Shown piece by piece: positions 23,683 to 35,445 of a stretch of 64,000 bases of DNA; position 1 is the first letter of the stretch; each line of letters opens with the position of its first letter. Source of the stretch: Calycina herbarum (lineage: Eukaryota > Ascomycota > Leotiomycetes > Helotiales > Pezizellaceae). Location: contig LLEY01000171.1 in assembly GCA_001414485.1 (NCBI GenBank), forward strand, positions 62,001-126,000, read 5' to 3'. The position numbers and the translations under genes are program-made. The notes under the pieces were generated by a model, which worked only from the letters and a program-made list of their open reading frames with translations, was not told the DNA's origin and made no database searches.

Positions 23683-25900
23683 CTACGGTGATGTATTCAT
23701 TGGCTCCCCAGCGATTGATTGCACAGCCGTCGTAGCAAAAAAGCGAACATCAACATCGTCATCCTTTTGCAGCTTCTCCAAGTTAGGTAATATTCTCTCT
23801 TGAATCAAGACCTGACCACGAGCTGATGGCGGCGTCTCATCGCCTGATTTCTCCAAGGAGTAAACTGTGCCCTCGTCGGGTAGTCGCTTCAAGACTGAAA
23901 TCAATTCGGAGTATGACTTAGCGACGTTGAAACGAATATTTGGAATGTCATCAACGACAAGTTTGTCCATCATAGGAAGGATTGACTTGGCCACCACATC
24001 GAGACTGACGACGGGAGCAAGTGTCTGAAAATTCATTAGCACATTTTACGGCAACAACTCGAACCTAGACTTACCGTGATTGCGAAACAGGTTGTCATTC
24101 TGTAGAGATAGTTTGGATGTTGACCCATAGCCATGACTTTAGGGATGATCGCTTCGTTGGCCCATTCAACTCCGAATACTTCGGTCAGCTTCTTGAGGTT
24201 GTGTGTTGCAGCTTCTCGGATAGAGAAGACTGTGTCACCTAACCATCCCATGCAAAGGGCAGCAAGCTTCTCGTCAAAGAATTTCACGCCCAATTGACTT
24301 GCCAACAATGGAATATACTCAATGATAGCCAAACGTACTCGCCATTGTTTATCCTCAGCAAGCTGAACAATGGCAGGAAGGAGAGATTGTGAGAGGAGCT
24401 CAATGCCAATAACTATTTCCATTAGCGAGCTTCGATTAAAGACACGAAAGTACCAACCTTGATTGACCAATTCCAATTTCGAGATAATATGCAGGCGGAC
24501 ATCAGGAAATTCATCCTTTAGCATCTGCAAAAACATAGGAAGTAAATGGTCGATAGTCCTAGGGCTGTTAGTTCAATCATAACCATCAGAGACAGCTAAC
24601 ATACTCTTGTTTGCCAAGAATAGGGGCAAGGCCACTAATTTGGGTTCCGAGAGCGGCGCGAACATGTTGGGAAGTATCAGAAACTAAATCTTCCACGGTT
24701 GTCATGATATCGTTCAAAAGAGTTGTACGATCGACCAATTTGCAGAAACCTGGAATCTGGCCAGCAATTGCTGTTCGGACCTCGGCTTCGCTGTCTTTGA
24801 GTAGCTTCACGAAAGCAGGGACAAGATCTCTTGTAACAACCTCATCATCTACAGCCTTGGCGATCTGTCACGTATTAGCAACCTTTCTTGAACCCGCCAA
24901 AGAGTGACCCACCTTTTCAAATCTGTCTGCAACCATATATCTGACTCTCCAACTTTTGTCCTCAATTAAACTTCTTAGAGCTGTAAGAAGAACACCATGA
25001 CTCGATTGTTGTTCCTTTGGCACAACCTCCGCAATCGCTATCAAAATCTCGACTGTCAATAGTCGCACGCTATCCTGGTCATCACTGGCGAGATGCTGGA
25101 ACAGAGGTATCATTTCCTCCACGACAATTGTAGCTGGCATTTCCTTCACGAATTTTGCGAGGTTGTTCGCGGCTTGTCTCCGGACCATTGGGGTTTCGTC
25201 GTGTACAAGAAGTCCAAATTGATGTCTAAGCTGCTCCTGCATTGGGGGTGATGCCTTTTTGTATGGAACATTATAAAGACCAGTTGCTGAAATCTTTGAT
25301 GTGAACCAGTCGGCTTTCGAGAGACGAATGGTAAGGGGGATAAAGTATTCTTCGACTTGCTGGGATGAGAGCTCCTCGCATATTTTGTTTAAGGATTCAA
25401 CAGCCTGAATCTATCAGCAAAGAACACAATACCAAGCGCAGGAGGGGAATACCTTTTCTCGCACTAAAGGCTCTTCGATTGCTGCGAGGTTCTCGAGGGG
25501 CGAAAGCAATACATGACCCCATTCTGGCCCACCAACGTATTCAACAAAGCCCCCGAGTTCCTCACTCAAGGCAGTCAGGACTTCATCCTCGTCCTCGACC
25601 GATTCTGCGCACAATGGTAAGCTCATGAAACTCCAGGTCGGGTTTATACCATCTTCCCTACATACCGTCCAAGAAAGGAATCAATTCATCCCGTGTGCGC
25701 TCAGCTCCCAGAGCGAGTGCGATTGTCGAGAGGCGATGTATGGCATTTAATCTGAGAAGAACATCGTCATGCTTGACGAACCGTCAGTATAGGCGCTAGA
25801 GAAAGATCCCTCTGATATATGCCCAGGACCGTACCTTTAATTCATCGATGAGAACCGCAATAGGATAGAGCTCGTCGGTCTTATCGGGGCCATCCGCCAT
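23683..25900 (-). CDS. PP2A scaffold subunit A (PR65, HEAT repeats)
   Basis: The scaffold that holds the catalytic and regulatory B subunits of protein phosphatase 2A; yeast Tpd3. Eight exons: 25900-25835, 25771-25666, 25604-25453, 25404-24913, 24864-24605, 24558-24458, 24412-24075 and 24024-23683. They join to 618 aa, close to the usual 590-640. The protein is a chain of HEAT repeats from the start ([20 protein letters not shown]) to the end. Conserved stretches include [70 protein letters not shown] and [16 protein letters not shown]. All seven introns are 45-63 nt with canonical ends. It is divergent from the PheRS beta gene. Confidence 0.96.
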
Positions 25901-26603
25901 GTCGAAGGAGTGGTAGAAGGGGACTGTGGTGGATTGATTTTCGTAATGAAGTCAACGAGGCCCAGATCTAGTCTGTTTACCTGGGACTTTGGTAGAATCG
26001 ATCGCGTGTTGGTCCTGTATTTCGGGGCGTCGTTGAAGCTCGAGCAGCGATACGAAGGTCGTGGACGGCACTACAGAGAGGATGCCAGGATATCTGAAGC
26101 CTTGGAGTGTCAGTGAAATGCTCGATGTGCGCAACGAATTCCAGGCCAGTGCCCGAGGAAGGTGTAGATGTGGTATGGCGGGGGCCTTCCTGGCAATACA
26201 TGACGGAGCTATTTGAGGGCCTGGCAGCTACTCGGAGGGGGACGTCGTAGGCAATTGCACATACCTAGGCTACAAGCTAGAATAGAGCGAGTGGTCGACG
26301 AAGAGAAGACGATGGGGTTGGTGGTGTTTTGGGAGAAGCAGCCGTCGTTGGCGGGGGTTGATTCAAGGGCTATTCAATGTTCTTCACCGGCCTTGAACTT
26401 GAATGTTCCCAAACGAGAGAGGATAGGGTTCCGTGCAGGGACCACAACCGCAACGTTATTTTTCAAGTACAGAGTCATATTTATGACTCCAAGGGACCTG
26501 CTCTGCGACAACCTTCCGCAACATCTTCACAAGAGACATTCAAGCGCGCAATACCCCCTCAAAACTTCGAAATCTGGTGGGCAACCCACCGTTGACCGCA
26601 AAC
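25901..26603. promoter_or_regulatory. divergent promoter PP2A-A / PheRS beta
   Basis: About 700 bp between two divergent housekeeping starts. It is GC-richer than neighbouring spacers. Overlapping frames up to 139 codons exist on both strands but lack family features and run over the PheRS start, so they are taken as chance. Confidence 0.45.
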
Positions 26604-28547
26604 ATGCCTACCATCAGCGTGGACAAGGCTGAGCTATACAAAGCTCTTGGGCAAGAGTATACACCCCCCCTCGCAACCCCGCTAATATGATCTACTAACA
26701 CCATTCTTTAGGTATACCACCGACGAGTTCGAGACGCTATGCTTCGAGTTTGGAATCGAGCTGGACGAGGACACCTCAAATACCGAACGACCAATCGTCA
26801 ATGGAAAGCAGGAAGCCCCGCAACTTAAAATCGAGATCCCCGCCAACAGATATGATATGCTTTGCTTCGAGGGAATAGCTTTGATGCTGAACATTTTCCG
26901 AGAAAAGACGCCTATGCCAAACTATCGACTAGTTGCCCCCAAGAGCGGGAAGCTCGAGACCATCACAGTACATCCCGACACGCAGAAAGTTCGCCCATAC
27001 GTGTCTGGGTCCATTTTACGGAATGTCAAGTTCACACAAGAAAGTTACGATTCTTTCATTTCCTTACAAGACAAACTCCACCAGAATTTGGCAAGAAACC
27101 GAACGTTGGTGGCTATTGGTACTCATGATTTGGACACAATCAAGGGACCGTTCACATACGAGGCATTACCACCAAAGGATATCGTCTTCGCACCCCTCAA
27201 TCAGCAGAAGGAAATGAATGGGGAAGAATTAATGGCACACTACGAGAATGACAAGCACTTGGCCAAATTCTTACACATTATCCGCGACAAGCCAGTATAT
27301 CCAGTGATCTACGATTCCCAGCGGATAGTTTGCTCGATGCCCCCTATCATCAACGGCAATCACTCCAAAATCTCTCTAAACACCACCAATATTTTCATTG
27401 AAATGACTGGAACGGATCGAACCAAGTTGGAGATTGTCAACAACATTATCGTTGCCATGTTCTCTCAATACTGTGCTGAGCCCTTCACAATTGAGCCAGT
27501 GAAGATCATTTCAGAACACAACGGTGAGACGAGACAAACACCAGATATCAGCCCAAGAACGGCCCAAGCAGAAGTTGATTACATCAACAATTGTTGCGGA
27601 CTTTCGGAAACGCCTGAACGAATCTGCGAGCTTTTGAAAAAGATGTGCCTCACCGCTAAACCTTCATCTTCCTCCAAAAACATCATTGATGTCTCTATTC
27701 CCCCATCTCGCGCCGATATTCTTCATCAGTGTGATATTATGGAAGATGTTGCCATCGCCTATGGCTTCAATAACCTTCCTCGAACATCACCCAACAAATC
27801 TTCCACAATCGCACAACCCCTTATGGTCAACAAACTCGGCGACATTGTACGTATGGAAGCTGCCATGGCTGGCTGGAGTGAAGTTATGCCTCTCATTCTT
27901 TGCTCTCACGATGAGAACTTCGCATGGTTAAATCGAAAGGACGATGGTAGCACTGCCGTGCGGCTTGCCAACCCCAAAACCGCCGAATACCAAATTGTCC
28001 GCACCTCCCTTCTCCCAGGTCTCCTCAAGACAATCCGTGAGAATAAGAAACACTCCGTCCCTATCAAGGTCTTCGAAGTCTCGGACGTAGCTTTCAAAGA
28101 CATTTCTTTGGAGCGAAAATCCCGCAACGAGCGTCACTTTGCAGCAGCTTGGTACGGAAAGACTTCCGGTTTCGAGGTCGTCCATGGCCTTCTTGATCGT
28201 GTCCTTCTTATGCTCAAGACTGCCTTCCTGACACACGAAGAGGGCCTTGAGAACAAGAAGGGATTGGAATATGAGGTTCGACAGGATCACCAGAAGGCGG
28301 ATGGATATTGGATTGAGGAGATTGATGAGGAAACCTTCTTCCAGGGCCACGCAGCCGCTATCTTCTTGAGAGTTGGTGGTAAACAGGTTCGCATTGGAGA
28401 GTTCGGTATTCTGCATCCAACGGTTTTGGAGAAGTTTGAGTTGAGGTACGTACCATTTCCCAGTGATTTCTTCTGTTCTCGTGGCTAACATAATGACCTA
28501 GATATCCTGTGAGCACACTGGAGATTAACCTCGAGGTCTTCTTATGA
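26604..28547 (+). CDS. phenylalanyl-tRNA synthetase beta subunit, cytosolic
   Basis: Works with the alpha subunit as an alpha2-beta2 enzyme that charges tRNA-Phe. Three exons (26604-26656, 26712-28445, 28502-28547) give 610 aa, normal for the eukaryotic form. It starts [20 protein letters not shown]. It shows the B3/B4 region with [17 protein letters not shown], the B5 domain with [29 protein letters not shown], and the catalytic-like C-terminal domain with [19 protein letters not shown] and [17 protein letters not shown]. The last tiny exon supplies [13 protein letters not shown] and the stop; without it the protein would end in intron sequence. Yeast counterpart is Frs1. Confidence 0.96.
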
Positions 28548-30900
28548 GCGTAGGAAGCTGCACAAAGCACAAAAAAGAATTAGATGCTTGTCTTGTGGGC
28601 GATCAAAAGCATAGAGATCTAAATGTATCATGCATCATGGGTTTAAGACTAAAAAAAATGAAATGAATAAATATGACTGTACGAATCCAAAGCTCTGTCT
28701 CCTTTATATGGCGGAACTTACCTTGTAGTGCTCTCCAGTAAAAAAACATCTCGAGAAGAAGAAAAAAAACGAGTGAGAAACTCAACTACCGACACCACGA
28801 GTATCGGGAAATTTCCCTTCCCTTGTATGCCTTGCCAAAGGGTTTCAAGAATGTGCCGAACCGTTAGGGATCTCATCTCCTACAGGCTACAGACGCAAAC
28901 TCTCGGGTTCCCTCTCAACGTTTCCCTCCCACCCCCTTTTTTTCCTTTTCTATGCGAGGAGGTAAGGTCGGCTTGATAGTTTTCCCGGGTCGTGGGTTGA
29001 GGAATGTCATTAGCTTATCGCTCGCTGATGCTTACAGTGTATTTCTTGAATGAATGAAGCTCTAGGTTTGGGAAAATTAGATTTGAAATTGGTGATTGAG
29101 GATATGATTGAAGGAAGCGCTGTTGATTAATTAATTGTCAAAGGCTGTTGATTTCACGGAGGCTAAATGAGTCTAAGGACTTGGGAGATGGGTAAATTCC
29201 TTGAGACCCAGGGTTCAGCCTTTTTCAGCCCTACCTAAGGTTAATTAGGGACTTGTGCAAAGCTCAAACTTCCAAAGGCAAGGAAGAATAGTTGAGTACT
29301 GCAAGTAATATTCAGTTATACATGCATCCACGAAGTAGAAAAGCTTATTTCACATACTGTACTGAGATATTGAGATACTCGGTGTGCTAAGAAAATAACC
29401 ATTTAGTGAACTCTAATTTCTCCTCGCGCGACAAACAGGGTTTGCGGAAGGGAGAGATTAAAAACTTATGCAGCCTTACGGGATAAAAAGGTAGTGATCC
29501 TTCTACTAGTTCCCCTTGGTTCGGCGCTAACATGGTTTTTTACTATTCATAGCCACCACGCTCACAGGGTTAAACAGTGTTGTCCAAATTTGCTTTTTTT
29601 AGGTTTGTGGGAGAGGCACAGCAGCTGTGAGGCGTGGTATTGATTCCGTAGGTGTGTTGATAGAAACTTCTTAGAGTGTTTCTTTCACGTGATTAGCTAG
29701 GAAGAGCTAGATGTACACCTGTGCTTTACGCTTTTCGTTGCCAAGTCGATATTTTGAGAAGGGAGACCTATCTTTGAGCCGCAAATTCAATACTCCTCCT
29801 TTCAATGTTTTCGAAGCGCTGGCGACAAAATCCTTCAACTACAACAGAGAGATATCATTGGGAAGGTATCTCCTGCAGTCAAGCTGTGAGCGTTTGGCCT
29901 TTTCCGTGAACTGGTACTCGAGCGATTTGTTTACATCATGATTCAACGTAGTTTTCTCGCGGAATAAACCGACTACAAAAAGGAAACACGGGTCAGCTCT
30001 TTACCCCCTACTCCGACGACGTGCATCAACGTCTGCCATCGGGTCTCGCTCGCACTTCAACCCTCGAACACCACTCAACGTCTCGAGTGATTTAGCAAAT
30101 CCATGGGACGGGGAAGGGCAGAGGAGACATGAACTGGCCAGTAAACGATAAACGGAGTCTAATGCGGGGAGAGCCGAGAGTTGAGATGAATCTGACGAAA
30201 AGAGGGAACGAATGAGAAGACGAATGAAGCCTTCAGCTAGCAGACGCTGTGGAGATTTTGTAGCACGGTGAATGGCCAGTGCTTCCCATCTGCAGGAATC
30301 CTTTCGCCAAAATTGGCATTCTTTTTACTATCACAACCTTTTCCTGTTCCGTACTTTTCTTATTGGGGCGGTGTATCAATGTGTGTCACAGTATGGCATA
30401 AATCTAGTGGTGCTTGTTCCTGGTGCCTTGCAGAAAGATCTAACTTGGCTCTCAGCTGAACCCGTGTTATTGCCCTTTTGTTCCCCTTTTCTCTGAGTTG
30501 TATAGCGAGGGTCGGAGGTCATTGGATCAGCTATGATCTGAATGAAAAACATGGCCAGTCTGAGACTCTGCCATACCATGGCTTGTTCTTGGCGAGGCTT
30601 TGCTAAACTCGGCATGTTTTTGGGGCTGGGTCTTTTTTCCCTATGGTCCAGATTAGACGACGGGGAGAGTTACTGTTGTCCCCTGCATGTGTCCAGCGAA
30701 TTCTTATGCAGAAGGTGGAAATTAAACTTCAAGTTGGAGTTGTATATAACTTCACTTCTCTCTCATCATGTTCCTTCTTTTTCCCCACCAACACACCACG
30801 TTCTTTACATACTCGTTCATCAGGATTCGTCCTCTAGTCACTCTTTTATTCCTATACCTTAATTTTCTCCCTATAATTTCCATCAAGTAAGTTCATCACT
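28548..30900. other. long intergenic region before the GPI protein
   Basis: About 2.35 kb. The first part is the 3' flank of PheRS beta. The remainder is a long promoter region with AT-rich sections (29000-29600), short frames without support, and a CT/CCA-rich leader (30740-30900) just before the start at 30901. Confidence 0.4.
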
Positions 30901-32663
30901 ATGAAGTGGACTACTACCTTCGCCGCTCTATCGGCCCTCGTCTCCTCGGCTTTGGCTGAAGACCTCCTTTTCGTCAGCGGCCTCGTTGGCCGAGAACTAC
31001 AAAATGCAAAGGATCTTGGGTTCACCACTAAGACTGTGACGGAAGCACAATGGCGGGCATTAACTACTTCGGACTTCTCGTCGTACAAGGCTATCATCAT
31101 CGGAGACAACTTTGGCTCCAGCAACCAAGCTTTGATCAAGTTCTTGAGTGATACAAAGAACGTCTGGGGTCCAGCCGTTCAGGGAAACATCATCATCCAA
31201 GGAGCCGATCAATCGAATCACGCAAAAGATGTCCTGATTGAGAACTCCATCAAGTTCGCCGCTGCAGGAAAGGCAGTCAGTGGTGCTTCTCAAACCGGTC
31301 TCTACTTCTCTCTCTCCCAGTACTACGATAGCATTGCTGTCTCCAACGTCGATGCCCTCAGCTACTTTGGTACTTTCGAAGTCCGAGGCAAGCTCGACTG
31401 CTACGACAAAGTTCACATTGTCGCGTCTCACCCCGCGATTGCCACTCTCACTGACACCTACCTCTCAAACTGGGGTTGCTCGGTTCACGAGGCTTTCTCT
31501 GTCTACCCTTCTGTCGGTGTCAATGGTTTCCAGGCTATCGCAATCGCTGACGGTGTTGTCTTCCCCGGAACCCAAAACTATGGTGATGGACACTCTGGTC
31601 TACCATATATCATCACCCGAGGTGCTACCCCAGCCGGATGTGGAGATGGAAAATGGGATGGCAGTGTCGGAGAGGATTGTGATGATGGAAACACTGTTGA
31701 TGGTGATGGATGCTCCAAGTCTTGCAAATGCGAGAGCGGTCTTCCAAAGGGTGATGGAACTTGTTTCGCAGGCAATGGTACTTCAGGAAACAGAACTACC
31801 ATCCCAACTGGAGGTGTCATTCCCTCTGGATCTGTGAAGCCATCTGGGTCCATCAAGCCAACAGGATTCTTCAATACTTCCACCATCTACACGTAAGCAA
31901 CTTCTCAAAATAATATTTGATATATGGACATCATGCTAACTCGATCACTAGTCCAACTACCCTCCCCCCTTACCCAATCACCACCCCACCACCTCCATAT
32001 GTCACTCCTGGTGTTCCAAGTGTTTCCTGCATCGGTGTTGAAATTGTCGTTTCCGTCTACGTGACTGAACTCTGCAGCACTGTCGCACCAGGAACCACAA
32101 TCACTTCGACCAACACCCTAGGCGTATCCACATACCAAAAGCCAATCTACAACACCCAAATCTCCAGCATGCCATGCTACGTCTGCGCTCTCTCAAGCCA
32201 AAAGCTCAGCTACACCTCTTTCTTTACAGCAACATCAACATACTGCCCAGCATGCTCTTCTCCCCCCAAGCCAGCAACCATCTATCCATGCGCTTCATGC
32301 CCAGGCACCACATTGACTGCCACCTGCCCATGGGCCACCACCCCAGTTTTCAGCCAGAATGCTGTTCCATACACCACCTACTCGCCTATGATTGAGAAGC
32401 CAGCGACAGTCACCGGAAATAATGGAGTTGTTGGTGGAAACGGGGCGACCGTTACTGCGGCAGTTACCCCAGCCAAGTCACCATTCTGCAGTTCTTGCGC
32501 AGTTTCTACTGTTGCTACTTCCACCCATGGAAGTGTCAGCGCTACTCCAACTGGCCCCGTTCAATTCACGGGTGCTGCTGGAAAGACTACTCCTGGGAGC
32601 TTCATGGCAATCTTTGCTGTTGTTGGCGCCGGTGCCATGGGTGCTGTTGCTCTTGTCTTGTAA
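30901..32663 (+). CDS. GPI-type secreted cell-surface protein with DUF4215-like repeat
   Basis: Two exons (30901-31892, 31952-32663) give 567 aa. A signal peptide (MKWTTTFAALSALVSSALA) is followed by a globular N-terminal part with no family I can name (residues 20-240). A Cys-rich block at about 246-280 (CGDGKWDGSVGEDCDDGN, then GDGCSKSCKC) matches the DUF4215/Myxococcus cysteine-rich repeat. Then come PSGS/KPSG and Pro/Thr repeats, a second Cys-rich Ser/Thr region, and a hydrophobic C-terminus (FMAIFAVVGAGAMGAVALVL) after small residues, as for GPI attachment. Probable place is the plasma membrane or cell wall. The long promoter suggests regulated expression, which is inference. Confidence 0.88.
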
Positions 32664-33049
32664 AGGGTATCATGGTGCACATTGAGCTTGAATAGAGCAG
32701 TATATTTTCCTTGGGTATCTACTTTTTCATTCTCTGTTTGGAATTTGAATTTTTGTTGTGTTTGCTTCTGAGAGGTGTTTATTGGATACTAGAGATGTAT
32801 TATTTTTGGGGGGAATGATGATGTACTATACCACAATAAATGTAGGGTCTACGACTTAATGAAAAGTATATGGTTGTACCTACTCTACCGAGGATCTCAG
32901 ACTCAGCTTGCAGCACGCTACCTAGCTTTACCATCCATACCTACCCTTCAAAACTCTCCACGTCTGAAATTGAAAACTTCTTCAGTCAACCCCTTTCCAG
33001 TTTGAATAGGACCATCGAGCACTATTCTCCGGCACCACTCTATCTTATT

Positions 33050-33169
33050 ATTGTGCGACATATTCTCGAAGAATCAATGGAGAAGGTTTAGGAGAAGTGA
33101 GAAACCAATCTGATTCTCCTTAACTATCTCGTTAAATGATTTCAATTCTTCGAAAATGTGTCGCACAAT
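33050..33169. mobile_element. MITE-like element with 25-bp terminal inverted repeats
   Basis: Arms at 33050-33074 and 33145-33169 are near-perfect inverted copies: ATTGTGCGACATATTCTCG on the left, and the right arm's reverse complement differs at only two positions. About 70 bp of AT-rich DNA separates them. The 120-bp length, the arms and the lack of coding capacity fit a miniature non-autonomous DNA transposon. A foldback regulatory hairpin is the alternative. I could not define a target-site duplication with certainty. Confidence 0.6.
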
Positions 33170-33258
33170 TCTAGGTAAGGCGGGTGCAGAGTAACAAAGA
33201 CCAAAGCTTCTTACATTACGCACCTGCATACAGACTCTTACCAATGTGAGACTCTACT

Positions 33259-33464
33259 CTACTCTGAGTACTACTTGAGTAGTCTCGGAGTACTCGGACC
33301 GAGAAATACATAGAGCGGACCGAGTATCGGAGTGCCTTCCGGATATTCTAGCGATTTCTCACACTATCTTCCGAGTCACGTTTTATCTTCAAAATATATC
33401 ATTTAACTAGATTTTCTTTTAGTTATATACGATTTATAGACTACTCAGAGTACTACTTGAGCAG
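33259..33464. repeat. GAGTACTACTTGAG direct repeats
   Basis: Two 24-bp copies with two differences, at 33259-33282 and 33441-33464, share the core GAGTACTACTTGAG. Between them lie two CGGACCGAG copies (about 33295 and 33317) and palindromic pieces such as CTCGGAGTACTCGG. It looks like the remains of a structured repeat or nested element next to the MITE-like sequence. Confidence 0.5.
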
Positions 33465-33504
33465 TCGAGTAGTTTGTGTTCACACTGACTCTTACGATGT
33501 AGAG

Positions 33505-33542
33505 TAAAAGCGGCAGTTGATACTTCATGTTCGTACCTGCTT
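33505..33542 (+). repeat. dispersed short repeat, copy 1
   Basis: A 38-bp stretch beginning TAAAAGCGGCAGT and ending TTCGTACCTGCT has a related copy at 42405-42442, with about six differences. Both lie in spacer DNA, so it is probably a fragment of a dispersed element. Confidence 0.5.
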
Positions 33543-35445
33543 ACCCATCTCTCGTCTTCGTATGGGTAAAGACTTTAAGTTATTCTAGAAGGTTAAAATA
33601 ATTTACATTCGCTTCCGTTGTCCATTGCTGCAGCACACCTTTCCTTCCAGAGACGGATTGCTGGTCGTCAAGGGCGAAACGTAGCTTCTCGTCTCACTCG
33701 CAGCTTCCTAAGTAAGGCAAGCAGCCCGTTTATATCCGCGGTTCTGGTTTCAATCAAGCATGCACTAGCAAGGGAAAAGGCGGGGTGGACGAATGAACTT
33801 CCCTTCCCCACGATGCTAGTGTCACTGCAATTAGTGTTTCCTTGCATTCTCTTATCAGCTCTGCAGGCCGCGTGATTGGTAGAACCTGTAGACAGATCCT
33901 CGAATGGGTGACAGTGGAGTGCTTAAAATCTCACGCCCTTTCAGTCATTCGTTGTGATATCTTACTGATCTGCACCGCCGTCGACGCACTTCTGGGAATA
34001 AGAGCACGGGTGACCCATATCGAACCATGCAAGACAAGCCTTTTCCTTCCCCTTTCGGTGGTGAGGGGAGTTGGTGGCGTTCGCGGCGGTTGGAAAACTC
34101 TCTGCATGGAAGGTTGGAAGACGGAGACGGCCCGGCAGTCTCGGCATGGCTGCAAGCCCTACCCGGATTAGGCTTGGCATCGGTGTCTATTCGGTCTATC
34201 AAAGGAAGTTCCGTTCCAATTGTGAGTCGAAGGGGCACGTCTTCAAAAAGGCTTTTTTTTCGTTGTTGTTTTGATTACTTTCAGGCTGGAATTTGATTTA
34301 TGACTCTGGGAACTGAGAAACTCTGGAATTAATGCCGGGAGTGTTGATGGAGGACTGATAAGAAATTGTCCTACTCGAGTTGGGAACGGCAGTTGATTTC
34401 AAGGCTGCATGCTAGCTTTGGAACTAAGCGTTTGGCTCAATTCCAACGGTTATCAACGACTTCAAGGCTGAGAGAAACACCATTCCATGACGACGGGATG
34501 TCCGACATGATAAGGCTAGCTGAGTGTTGCGTCAACGTCAACACAACTTTTCTTTGATGACACCTCAGAAGCTGGAAACTGCTGCCCAACATCAAGTTGT
34601 ACAAATGGAGATGAATGTTTTGGTCCCCTCCCGTATGTTTTACCAGGTAAAGATCCACAGCTATGATCCCTCACTCATACCGGACTTGCAATTACTCAGC
34701 TGTCGAAGTGGCCAGGACAGGGTGCTTTCAACCTTTCGGTTTTTTTTCGAGGTCGAAAGCTAGTTTTGAGCTACTCTCGGGCTCGAACAATGTTCTTCGT
34801 AATTAATCATTCGACTATTTCAGCAGTTCAGCGCTCATTTCAAAGTATAACCTCACCACGTTACCTAGTTGCTCAGCTTCCTAAGCTATCAAATATGGAG
34901 AGTACAGTAGGGGACTGGGGTACAGGACGCGCCTCCGAGCTACCTGAACATGTCATGGGGGGTTGAAATCTGACATGAGCGTTATCGGAATCTTTATAAG
35001 CATCCTGGGATCTGCCAATGGATACTGGAGAATCGCCTCATGTTTTAACACCTCGGTTGGTCGAAAGTTCACCAACCTTTGATTCTGTTGATATCAAGAA
35101 CGCTGAAATCCGTTCTAATATATCCATTAGCTATAGGATCAACATGAACATCCCTAGTGCGAGTCGCTCCTTTTAACCAGCGCAGCTCGAGTACGGATGC
35201 GGTAAGGAGTTATCATAATTGTGGATCAGAAAACCCTGCCGGCCATGCATGCACGAACGGCGTCACCTACCATGGGGGGTCCATAAGGACTTATCCCCCG
35301 GAGAATAGTCTCGAATTTATATAATCTCCCACCTTCCCCCCTCGTCACCACCCTTTTTTCTCATCTTGTACCTGGATTTCAGGTCCCCTTCTTGGAGTAT
35401 CTCAACATTTCCTTTTCCCCATTCCTATACGGATAATCCGACATC

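Larger units (their letters stand above)
32664..35445. other. repeat-bearing intergenic region
   Basis: About 2.8 kb without a supported protein gene. It holds a MITE-like inverted-repeat element (33050-33169), GAGTACT-rich direct repeats (33259-33464) and one copy of a dispersed short repeat (33505-33542), listed separately. The part from 33850 to 34300 has several overlapping short frames on both strands with no family. The last 350 bp contain a CT-rich leader before the permease. Confidence 0.45.

Noticed and set aside
26213..26632. 139-codon plus-strand frame before PheRS beta
   Set aside because: Overlaps the real PheRS start in another frame and has no domain; probably chance in GC-rich promoter DNA.
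31238..31886. 199-codon and 102-codon frames inside the GPI protein
   Set aside because: Shadow frames of the GPI protein in other phases, without independent features.
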